64,000 bases of DNA. Source: Cannabis sativa (Eukaryota; Streptophyta; Magnoliopsida; Rosales; Cannabaceae). Both the position numbers and the translations under genes were made by a program. Below are positions 43,888-54,610 of the stretch, one piece after another. The stretch covers positions 76,003,580 to 76,067,579 of the forward strand of contig NC_083610.1 of NCBI RefSeq assembly GCF_029168945.1, given 5' to 3'. Under the pieces are notes generated by a model, which saw only the letters and a list, made by a program, of their open reading frames with translations, was not told where the DNA came from and did no database searches. Numbering within the stretch: position 1 is the first letter of the stretch; every line of letters starts with the position of its first letter.

Positions 43888-44617
43888 TGTTCGCCCAAGT
43901 TTCTCCCAATATACGTGGCAGTCACAATATACGGCACGTGGCAGAAGTAAGCCCATCATCCGGAGATGAACAAAACACTTAACCAAATCTCCTTTAGAAG
44001 GATCACTAACTATGATCCAAGGGTAAGCTCCCGGACATGAGGATATAGCTCCACTTCTTCTCCAGGAGGTGAAGGGCGAATGAACTCCTCCGGACCAGCG
44101 AGGCTGGAGGTGAATAATCACTTCACATTTAATGCAGCATGGGGAAAACGTCTGGGAATACCCTTAAGAGGACGTGTCAGACGTTATAAACCCAGCTTTG
44201 GGCGATTACATGATAATCAAGGGAGCTAGTGACAGCTCCATTATGAAGAATCACATCAATCAAGAAGGGATGAAGGCTAATATCACCTAAAACCTAGGCA
44301 ACCTACTATGTATGTTGTGCATGCCCTTTTTTGTACCTTTTGGGAACTTGTGCGTGCCCATAGATAACACTTAAAGATAAGTAAACCCTTTTCTTCTTCC
44401 CACCAATCGCTATAAATACCCCTCAATAAAATTGGTGAGGGGATCAACAAAAAGAGAGACAAAAAACATTCTCTGTAAGAAACATTCACTTATTAATAAC
44501 ACAGACTCGTGGACTACGACTCATTAATGTCTGAACCACGTAAAAATATATGCATTAATTATCCCTAAGCTCTCATTATTATATTAGATATTTTGTTGCC
44601 GAAAAGCTCAGTAAACA
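43888..44617 (+). mobile_element. Putative 3' LTR of the Tat-type gypsy element
   Basis: It is preceded by a purine-rich CTTGGGGGTAAA (candidate polypurine tract) and begins TGTTCGCCC. It has a TATA box (GCTATAAATACCCC at about 44409) and an R/U5 stretch with CGTGGACTACGACTCATTAATG and TGAACCACGTAAA, a layout I know from plant gypsy LTRs. The end at GTAAACA (44617) is tentative. No 5' LTR partner was found. Confidence 0.55.
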
Positions 44618-44880
44618 ATTGTATAGTAAACCGTACTTAACAGTTCCATATTAAAGATTCCCAATACTTTAATACACTACCAACTTATTTTATTCATATA
44701 ATTTTAATTCTCTTGTACGTCCTTACAAGATTATACCTTCTCTATATGAATAAAGAATTTTTCAAATATTTAATAATTATACTATTATAATTATTGCATC
44801 ATTTATCTTATAATTGCATCTTATATATTCTCTAATTTATTATCCATTAATTACTTATTTTTAGGGCACAAATCCTAACA
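44618..44880 (+). mobile_element. Tail of an LTR ending AATCCTAACA
   Basis: The last 25 bp (TTTTTAGGGCACAAATCCTAACA) resemble the termini of copies A, C and E. It directly precedes copia coding sequence (TWTFVPYERH), so an LTR was inserted there and was itself split by the gypsy element to the left. The rest of this LTR is not recognisable. Confidence 0.45.
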
Positions 44881-46116
44881 ACTTGGACATTTGTTCCCTA
44901 TGAACGTCATATACATTTGATAGGAAAGAAATGGGTTCATAAAGTCAAGGTTAATGTTAATGGTAATCTTGATAGATTGAAATTAAGACTTGTAGCTAAA
45001 AGGCATCTTCAAAAACTTGAAATTGATTTCGAAGACACTTTTAGCCCTAGCCCTGTGGTTAAACCAGTGACAGTTAGATTGGAGTTAACATTATATATTT
45101 TATTTCAATGTGGAATGAGACAACTTGATGTTGCAAATGTATTTCTCGATGGGACTCTTCAAGAGACAATTTATATGATTAACCTCAAGGCTTTGAGGAT
45201 CCACATAAACCTACTCATGTTTGTAAACATCACAAGGCTTTATATGGCCTTAAACAGATCCCTAGAGCATGGAATGGCAAGCTCAAATCTACTCATTTTA
45301 ACTGGGGTTTTATTGCATCAAAGACAGATACTTTCTTGTTTGTTTATGGAACTGGCTCTAGTTTGGTTATTCTCTTGGTCTATGTGGATGACATTCTTGT
45401 CACATGCGTTAAGGCTCAATTGATTCAGAGGTTAATCACTGATCTAAATACTACATTTTCGCTCAAAAGATTTGGGCCAAGTGCATTATTTTTTAGGTGT
45501 TTAGATTCATAAAAGCCCTGAAGGTCTTTACTTGTCTCAGAAAAAGTATATTACATATCTGTTAACTAAAGTTCTTCTTGAGGGTGCCAGTCTAACTTCC
45601 ATATCTCACAAGCTTTCACTTACTGAAGGATCTCCATTTGAAGATGTCACTCTTTATCAAAGCACCTTAGGATCACCTCAATATTTGACTCTCACTAGAC
45701 CTGATGTAGCTTACATAATCAACAAGTTATCTCAGTTTATTCATGCTCCAACACATGTTCACTAGGAAGCTTGTAAAAGGCTCCTTAAATATTTGAAAGC
45801 TACTATCTCTAATGGTATTCTTCTCAAACATGTTCTCAGAATGTCTCTTGAAGCATACTCAGATGCAGATTAGGCAAGCTGCATTGTTGATCGAAGGTCT
45901 ATTGGAGGCTATGTTGTTTTTCTTGGATCCAATCTTATTTCTTGGTCTGCAAAGACACAACAGGTCGTTGCTAGGTCCTCTATTGAGTCTGAGTTTCGAG
46001 CATTAGCTAATATAGTTGCTGAAATCAAGTGGCTTTGATCTTTGCTTACTGAATTACAAGTCAAGTTAGCAGATGTCCCTATCATTTGGATTTATAATCA
46101 AGGTGAAGTTTCTTTA
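44881..46116 (+). pseudogene. Ty1-copia pol remnant (reverse transcriptase / RNase H)
   Basis: Shifted frames together show copia RT: GKKWVHKVKVN, RLVAKRHLQ, EDTFSPSPVVKPVT, QLDVANVFLDGTLQETIYM, the catalytic [10 protein letters not shown] (YVDD at 45381-45392), [20 protein letters not shown] and RNase H-like ARSSIESEFRALANIVAEIKWL. At least three frameshifts and an in-frame stop near 46038 are present. The frame breaks off at 46116 at a CACTA-like terminus and resumes at about 48171. Confidence 0.9.
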
Positions 46117-48170
46117 CACTACAAGAAAATAGGGCCATTACCTACAAACCATAAATGTGGGTAAAACTCCCCAAAATGTAGGCAAAATAGGGCCATTACC
46201 TGTTGGGAATTATTTTACCAGGATCTTAGATCTACTCACAAGTATGTTTATTAACATCCTAAATATGAACTTTCTAAAATGATAAATTAAATACATATAA
46301 AGTTAAGAAAACCTTACATTGATGCAGCGGAATAAATGTCTCCTTCCACTCAGATCTCTAACCCTTGATTCCTTTCTGTAGCAGAGTATAATCAAGATCT
46401 GAGCCCGAATCTCCTTCTTCTTCAAGCTTTGATCCTTCACAGTCTTCCAATCTATGATTGAGTTACTGCTTGCTGTGTGTGGGCACTTACTCTTTCACTA
46501 GGGTCACGAAAAAGATGAAGGGAAAAGAGAGAGAGAGAGATTTCGGCCAAGGTAGAGAAAGTGGGGAAGGCTCAGTTTTCTGAAGAGAGAAATTTCTGTC
46601 AGAAAGCTAATGAAAGCATGTGATTTGACTGAGCCATCACTTTCTATTTATAGGCCACTACTAGGTTTAGGTTAGGATTTATTTGGTATTAAAATAATAA
46701 AAATATTAATTTGAAAAAGCCTTTTAAGTGGCCGGCCATATGGTGTTAATGGGCCTCACTTAATTTTGCAATTTTATCAAATTTTATCTCTATTTTCTCA
46801 AAAATGCCAATTTTCCAATTCTAACCTTTTAAATGCCAAAACTAATTATTTAATAACTAAAATAGATTATTAAATAATATTGTCATTTAATTTAATTATT
46901 AATTAGACATATAAAGTCTATTAATAAATAAATAAACCCAGAAAACTCTTTTCCTTACAATTTCACCCCTGCTTAGTGAAAATTCATAAAATTAGACATA
47001 GTCTAACTTTAGAATTATAATTGACCAATCACGAATCAATTAATGAGTCTTACAAGCAGAATGTTCTCAACTAGAATGGGGACCATGGATCTATATGCTG
47101 AGCTTCCAATAAGTGAACCAAATTTACCAAGTAAATTCCTACTTATTAATTCTTCGTTGAATCCACTCTTAGAATTTAGAATTGCACTCTCAGACTTATA
47201 TAGAGCATATTGTATGTTTCACGATACCAATATACTATCTCATTTAACCATTGTTATAATCTTATTGTGATTTAAAGATCCTCTATATAGATGATTTACA
47301 TCGAGATGGGATTTCTTTACCGTTCTCACCCCTCAATGTATTTTGCCCCTTAAAACACTTAGCTACCTGTAAATGGTGTTTAGTGATCTAATAATTAGTC
47401 AGTTAAACAAGAGCTCATCCATTTACTTCTATTTGCTAAGCTCGAAGGGAATCATCACTTGACTTCTATACACCAGTAGAAGCTATAGATTCCATATTTA
47501 TGTTCAGCACTCCCACTCAATCATACTATCATGTTCCCAAAATATACGTATCACCCTGACCCGAAAGTAGGCTTAACTAATAAATCTAAGAACATGAATA
47601 GCACTCCTGAGTTGAGCCCAAGCATATCAGGATTTAGATTCTTTTAATCTTAAGATCAACTACTGATATTGACTTGGAAAGATATGTATAACGGTAAGTT
47701 TGTAATATCTTAACTTAGTTGCAATATCGGTCCAGTCCAATGTATACTCCATACATTCGAAACTAGTATACTTTACTAATGTTCTGGAAAGAACATAACA
47801 CTTACTCCAAGTGTAAGTACACATCATCGCTGATTATCACATTAGTGTAAATCCAATAACACTGATGAAACAGGGACCAAAACTTTTGATTCATATGATC
47901 ACAATCACATTCCACTGTGTTGACGATACTGTAATTGTGAATAAACATATGATCTGGATTTAACTGATTTTGTGTGTATGAATGTAATAAACATATTAAA
48001 CATATTAAACCATTAGCATGTAAAATTCATGCAAACATCAATCACTTCAAAATTCTTATGTTGATTACTAATCAGATTGTAAAGAGTTTTATTTAGGGCA
48101 TAAAACCTAACATTACCTACAAACCATAAATGTGGGTAAAACTCTCCAAAATGTAGGCCATTACCTACAA
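46117..48170 (+). mobile_element. CACTA-like fragment interrupted by a solo LTR
   Basis: CACTACAAGAAAAT at 46117 is the classic En/Spm-type terminus. It is followed by short direct repeats (CCTACAAACCATAAATGTGG and AAAATGTAGG) typical of CACTA subtermini. The same words resume at 48113-48170 after the solo LTR. The expected opposite terminus (TTCTTGTAGTG) is absent, so it is a fragment or deletion derivative of about 140 bp excluding the LTR. Confidence 0.65.
46201..48112 (+). mobile_element. Solo LTR, copy E of the ~1.9-kb family
   Basis: It starts TGTTGGGAATTATTTTACC and ends AAAACCTAACA, flanked by the perfect 5-bp duplication TTACC (46196-46200 and 48113-48117). The CACTA-like sequence is continuous across it, proving a simple insertion. 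Confidence 0.93.
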
Positions 48171-48480
48171 ACAATCATAGCAGCTAATCCCATCTTCCAT
48201 GCTTGATACAAACATATAGAAATTGACCAACATTTTGTTCGCGATCAACTGCTAGATAAGGAAATTGACTAATATTTTAGTTAGTTCGGTTAGTCATGAT
48301 CATTCATTAACTAATTCTGTTTTATAACAGAATTCTTGTTTTGCATTTGTACACTTTCTAAAGCTATAAATAAAGAGTTGGCCTCTAGTTAAGGTAAGTT
48401 TTGCCAAGCGTTTCTTGTGTTCTCTTTCTATCTCCCCTATTTCATCTTCTTCACTGTCTTATATAAAGTTGTAAAAATCT
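48171..48480 (+). mobile_element. Copia RNase H end and probable 3' LTR remnant
   Basis: The first 110 bp read AANPIFHA, one stop, then KHIEIDQHFVRDQLLD, the conserved C-terminus of copia pol, completing the fragment that stops at 46116. The following AT-rich stretch has a GCTATAAATAAAG box (about 48364) and could be the 3' LTR. Its ends were not found. Confidence 0.7.
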
Positions 48481-49056
48481 AAAAAATTTATTGCAAGGGA
48501 AAAAGGCACAAAATTTGTATTTTTTTTCCCTATTTTACAACGTAACGTCAAAAAAGAAACCGACGCTATAAAATGCAAAAGTTTTGGTTTTGACGGCTAT
48601 AGTGTAGCCTTCACTATTGTTTATGTTAAGTTCAATGCAATGATATAACTCAAACACCAATAACATCCCCTTAATAGGTTTTAGCTATAATAATAGCCCA
48701 AAATTTAATGGCAGTCAACACATGTAAAAATATAAAAAAATCATTTATTTTAGTAATTTTTATACATATAATTAGAAGACCACAGTAACCTTTGGCCCCT
48801 AGTTCCCTCAATAATAATAATAATAAGGTTATCAGAATGTTGATTATGTGTGGTGTTTCACACACTATTTACAACAAAGTGTGTTCAAAAAATATAATAA
48901 TTTCAAATTGTAAGCAAAGTTTAATGTAATAATAATGTATCACCACCATCACACATAGTAGCCTCTTAGAGATCAAGTTAGAAATTAGCGAGGTTATACT
49001 GAGATCATTTTTTTTAAAAGAAAATAAAATAAAAAATCTAGTTAGAAATATTATAA

Positions 49057-49470
49057 ACGCGTTTAGTAACAATATTTTAATTAATTTTTTATTTTTTATT
49101 AGAAAGTAAAATATATTCCAAAGATATATGTTCTATAAATTTATTTTTATTTTTAATTTTTAAATAAAAAATAAAAAAAATCACTTTCAAAATTTTTTAA
49201 ACAATTTTTTTTTCTTAATTAATATTTTAGACTCAGATTCACAATTGGAGACCCAACTCCAGCCCCAGACTCGAACAATAGCCCCATACTAGACTTAAAT
49301 AAAATAAAAAAATAAATAAAAATTATTAAACACACTTTTATTTTCTGTTTTTAAAATTAAAAAACTAAAATAGTTATAAAACACATTTTAATTTTTTAAA
49401 ATATAGTTTTAAAAATACAAATTTTTATGAATAAAAATTTAAAAAACAAAAATATTAATAAATGTCTCCT
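49057..49470. mobile_element. Palindromic AT-rich MITE-like element with C-rich core
   Basis: Same layout as 27730-28181: mirrored AT-rich arms and a core (about 49230-49300) of GACTC, CCCAACTCC and GACTCGAAC words. The left end GCGTTTAGTAACAATATT is inverse to the right end AATATTAATAAATGTC. No clear target duplication. Confidence 0.5.
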
Positions 49471-51214
49471 TATATAAAAGCCCTCAAATAGGAGGAAAAA
49501 CCTAAAATTTAATAGAATTTTTTGTGGCTAAATTCTCTTAATTATTATTTCACCTGCACTTAACCATCAAATCTCAAATTTTGGTTGTAAAAACTACCAA
49601 ATTATTAAACTATTAGCAATTTTAAGGTGTCATCTATTTACTTAAGTGCCAACTTTAATTGCTTATGTGTACACATGACATGCATATTGGTACACTTAAT
49701 ATAATCATTTAAAAAATATAAAAAAAAATCATTTTAAATTAAAATTATAAAATAAATAAATATATTTTTTAAACCCCTCTCTTTGCCTCACTCTCTTTGA
49801 GTGTTCTGTGAAGAAAGTCGAAGAGCACTGGCTTCAACGGGATGGGTTTGGGGTGCCGGGGATCTCAATCATCAGTCATAGTCATGTTCGACGGGCAGGA
49901 GGTCCTCTCGGTCTAGAAAGCTATTCGTGCTACGAACCAAAGAGAAAAAGAGAGAGCGTGGAGAGAAAATCTAAGAGTTGCATAAAAAAAAGAAAAAAAA
50001 AAGAAAATTATTTGTCATTTGATTGGCTTCATTTTTATTTGATGCTAAAATTTTCTTTCCTAGGAATTTTAGATTTGGCAATGGGTAGTTTGTATGTTTT
50101 GTATTTTTATTTCAAATCTCAAGTAGTGTTCTTTTTTTTTTTATAATTATTATTATAACTGATTTAAAATATAAGTCATGTGGTGGTTCAGAGGGTCTGA
50201 TAAATGAAAAGGAGAGACAAAGAGAGGAGGATTCAGGGGAAGAGAGAGGAAGAAAAAAACTTATGTTTTAAAATTTTTATTTTGATTTTGATTTTAATCA
50301 TTTATTTATAATTTTAAAATAAGGATTTAATGATGAAGAGAGCACCTTAAAAATAAAATTGAGGTTGGATGGTTACTTATTTTATTTTAAATTGCTGAAT
50401 TTTTGATTAAAAAAACAAAAAACTACTTTTAAAATTATTACCGAACAACCCCAAAGTAATTTAAAAGTTGAAGAAGTTTTAATAATAATCACACAGAATC
50501 ATCTAAATAATAATAATAATAATAAAACATCATTCGACCATAAATTAAGTTAACTGTTAAATAAATAAAACTTAATATAGCCTCGGTAGGAAGGTGGTAT
50601 ATGCGCCTCGGTAGGAAGGTGGTATATGCTTGAGTGTAAAACTAAAAACAAAAATATGCTTGAGTGTGAGTGAATCACGTCAACTTAGAATTTAAAGTGA
50701 TAAATGTATCTATACGTATTTAAAATCACAAAGCATCATACGACATACATACTCAAATTTAAGCAAACAGAGATCTGAGATTGAGAAACTCATAAGAAAG
50801 AACTATAGCTCTAATTAAATAAGGCCTCATAGAGAAGATTAGTTTTTCAACATAATAATAATTTCAGACATATGCTTGTCAAAATTTAATATATTTAATC
50901 ATTGGCCACTAAATAAAATTAGGGACTCAGAATATGGGTGGTGATATATCAGAATGGTCGGCAAGGACTGTATGTATAATTACACAGCCCATTACGACGA
51001 ACGAGACCTTAATATCAAAATCGTCACCGTCCCCAAACTCAAAGAAGAGATGTCGAAAATACAGATGGAAATAAATTAAAGAAGAAGAGATGCGGCCTTA
51101 TAGCTGCTTTGGTTTCTTTTCTTTTTTCAGGTCTATATATAAGCAAACCTAAACAAACCCTAACTTGATTTCACCTTTATTAGCCAAGTTTAAAAAATAT
51201 TTATAAAATAAATA
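49471..51214. other. No gene recognised; short tandem duplication
   Basis: Mostly AT-rich. A reading frame at 49808-50146 starts plausibly but turns into a Lys/Arg-rich then low-complexity tail with no known motif. At 50581-50630 a 25-bp unit containing CCTCGGTAGGAAGGTGG is tandemly doubled. Confidence 0.4.
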
Positions 51215-53440
51215 TCTTTATATATTAAAAGTGCCTATCTAACGGCATTTCTTGGTTTAACAGAATATACTAAGAATATTCTGTTAAATTTAACGATTAG
51301 CTTTGATCTCCCGTTAACAAATAAACCCAATAATTAAACCCAAAAAATTAAACAATCTTTTAAATATTAATAATCTCTTTTTAAATTAAAAAAATCATCT
51401 TAGCCACATATCTCTCTAACTAACTTATCTTGGGAGAATATTAATAATTTTTTTTTTTAAAAAAAAGAAAAATATAGATATTTACCTTATATGTTTGTGA
51501 TTATTTTTAGTTTTATTTTTAATTTTACCACCAAGAGGAGAAGGTTGAAAAATATTAGAATATGAAAATATTATTGGTGCTTATTAGTAATTTGCAAAGA
51601 ACGTGAAAGTCTATAAATATATAGTTGTGTAGCTATTATTAGATATGAAATGAGATAATAGAACTTTTTTCAATTAGAAGATTAATGTACATTTTACTAT
51701 TAATAATATATATTATTATAACACAATTATGTTTTACTTATTAAATATACTGATACATATTTTATTTTTTTAAAACAAATCGTTCAAATAATTATACTAT
51801 TTTAATTATTAATTAAAATAAAAAAAATTAAAATATTAAATAAAACTAACAGTACGTGGCTTGGCACGTAACGATAAAAATAAAATAATATTAATAATTT
51901 AAAAAATTTATTAATTTTTAATTTAAATCATTATTATTTTTTAAAAATATTAATTTAAATTATTTCTATTCTATATAAAGTTTGTATATATAACAGAATT
52001 CTTGATTTATGAGAAATTCATGAATGATTTTTTATTTATATTAAAAATAAAATGGTTTATTATTAAAAATAAAATGGTTTATGAGAAATTCATGGGTCAC
52101 TTTTTATTTATATATAATAAAATAAATCCCATTAAATCTAAAAAAAATAGGGTTCGAGATTTTCTTTAATTACCGTATTTCTAACCCTATTTGATTATCT
52201 ATGCCTCTTTTATAAAATAGGGTTCATATATTGAATTATTTGTTATTAATGGGATTAATCAATATATGAACAATAATTTGAATTAATCTTACAATCTTAA
52301 CTTTTTAATTCAATTAATAATTATTTGTCACGTAATTATTAAGTCTTTTCCCTTTAATTTTTCTTTTGTTGATGATGCTAATTTATTCATATTTTGATTT
52401 TTACAATTTGTGTTCAGACCATTAAGGTAGTGTTCTACTAGGGGATCTAACGAGTTTCGCCCCTTCGCTAATGGCCTCTAAGAGTTTAAATTCCAGTATT
52501 GTATAAATCTTCAATTTGTTCTATTTCTTATATTAACTGAAATTTTGCTACTTTTTTTTTTTAATTTACAACTTTATTATTTATATCTTATTAGGGAAAT
52601 TCATGGAAATTTGGATTTCTTTGAAATATATAATTAATGAGCATTACTTTTTGATCATAGTGTGTTTTCCATGGCTGAAAACCTCAATAATCTCTATCAT
52701 TTGATATCAAATAAAATAAAATTATCATGATGTATATATTATAGTTATTTAATGAATAATTAGTGTGTTGAAATTGTCAAGCTGATATTTAGAATTATTT
52801 ATAATTGAATTGTTTCTTTGTCAAAATTAATATTAAGTATATATTTATATGTTTATAGGTTTATCTATTTTCTCTTAGATCAATCATGCTCATATAGCAA
52901 AAAAATCATACTCATATACATGTTATTTTCATTTTGTAATTTAGATCTTCTTAGTCATTATTTAGTTCACTTAAACCTTTTTCGATTATGGTAACTAAAA
53001 TTTTGTTTCTTTTAGGTACTCTATTACAAAGATCTGTATTACATGTATTATTTATTTTTGACTATGAGGAGGTAGATTTCTTTATTAGGAAACATATAGC
53101 GTGACAAATTATTGTTCATATATTAAATGATTATTTTTGATTAATGGGATTCATATATATAACTGTGTATATTAAATTCTTTATTCAAATAATTATTTTT
53201 GATTTTTACGTGATTATTTATTGTTCATATATCTAGAACCCTATTTGATTACCGTATTTGATTAAAGTTAAGATTATAAGATTAATTAATTTGTGATTTC
53301 TTCCTATACACATAATAATAATCTCTCCTAATAACTAATAATATTTTTTCTTTAATTTTTAATTGTATCACTTTCAAATAACATAAAAAAAAACTAACAT
53401 AAAATTTAGTATATGTGTCTCGCACGTAACTTTTCGCTAG
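51215..53440 (+). mobile_element. Non-autonomous Helitron
   Basis: The 5' end TCTTTATATATTAAAAGTGC follows an A, and the 3' end TTTTCGCTAG is followed by a T: the A/T insertion site and TC...CTRR termini of Helitrons. The 3' part carries the hairpin-like GTGTCTCGCAC about 15 nt before CTAG. No Rep/helicase motif is visible. An internal GTACGTGGCTTGGCACGTAAC near 51853 resembles another 3'-end hairpin, hinting at a nested or chimeric copy. Confidence 0.75.
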
Positions 53441-53811
53441 TTATATAAATATATACTTTTAAAAAATAATTTTAGTTAGGTACTTTACTATCAATATAAT
53501 ATTAATTAATATAAAGTATCAAATTTTATTTCTCTCTCTTAATTGATGGCTATGCTCCATTTTCGTTCTCTTTTTCTCTCTCTTCCATTGTCACCGAATC
53601 TCTCTCTTTCTCTCTTTATGGCAACATTTACTTTATACCCTATTATAAGAAACTAAGTAATATAGTCGATATTCGCGCGGTTATTTTAACCCATTTTAAA
53701 ATTATAATAAAAAAATTTAGTAACTTAAACAAAATATATAATATTAATAAAATGTTAATATTAATAAAATGTTAATATTTTTTTTATAGTAAATAAATAA
53801 AATTATTAATA

Positions 53812-54570
53812 GTGTGCTATGTGCTTGGTTCTAATCCCCCATTGCACATTCTTGAAGGCTTTGCTAACAGAATCTGGAATGGTAAAATTGATAGAGTTAA
53901 GCTCTTATCACATGGTATCTTTATCATTCGATTTCATAGTCTTACTGTTAGAGATGAGATATTAAATGGAGGGTACATATTCTTCAACAAAAGGCTGGTG
54001 ATTATGAAACCTTGGGACCCCAATACCAATTTCAGAAAGGAGGACATAAGAACAGTTCCTATTTGGGTGCACTTGGAGGAGTTGGAACTCAAATATTGGG
54101 GACAAAGAAGCTTGTTCAAGATCATTGGGCAAATAGGCAAACCCGTTATGATTGATGCCGTGACCAAAGAAAGAGAACGATTGAATTACCCTCGAATACT
54201 CATTGAAGTTAGTATGAACCAAGAACTCCCTGCAACGGTGGAATTTGAAGATGAAAATGGCTGCAATGTTTTAGTTGGGGTCCATTATGAATGGAAACCA
54301 GTCACTTGTGGGCATTGTTCAGGTCTCGGGCACACCACTGAAGTTTGCAGAAAGAAAAATGAGACTAGGAAGGAATGGATTGTTAAGGAGGATAAAAGGC
54401 CAGCTAGAACTGAGGAGAAAGTTGATAAAGAAGGATTTCAGCAGGTGATAAAAAAAGGAAAGCCAAGGAGAACTGTTGAGGTGCAACCCACTGTGACAGC
54501 CAACACTTTCCAGGTCTTAGAAGAGGATGAGCAGGTGCCAAGCAGTTTGATAGCAACAGAGAATGAATAA
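53812..54570 (+). CDS. LINE ORF1 (DUF4283-type, zinc-knuckle nucleic-acid binding), 5'-truncated
   Basis: 252 codons open from the truncated 5' edge; no proper start codon is evident. The first 100 residues fit the DUF4283 region of plant LINE ORF1 (FFNKRLVIMKPWDPN, TVPIWVHLEEL). CGHCSGLGHTTEVC is a CX2CX4HX4C zinc knuckle, followed by a basic, charged tail. ORF1 proteins coat element RNA in a ribonucleoprotein. It ends with TAA at 54568-54570, 40 bp before ORF2. Confidence 0.85.
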   Translation: MCYVLGSNPPLHILEGFANRIWNGKIDRVKLLSHGIFIIRFHSLTVRDEILNGGYIFFNKRLVIMKPWDPNTNFRKEDIRTVPIWVHLEELELKYWGQRSLFKIIGQIGKPVMIDAVTKERERLNYPRILIEVSMNQELPATVEFEDENGCNVLVGVHYEWKPVTCGHCSGLGHTTEVCRKKNETRKEWIVKEDKRPARTEEKVDKEGFQQVIKKGKPRRTVEVQPTVTANTFQVLEEDEQVPSSLIATENE

Positions 54571-54610
54571 ATGGATAAGACAAGGGAGGGGGGAGATCCC
54601 TCTTTTGTCA

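Noticed and set aside
49808..50146. Possible 112-aa protein
   Set aside because: Only the first 50 residues look protein-like; the rest is low complexity ending in a poly-Phe run. No family recognised.
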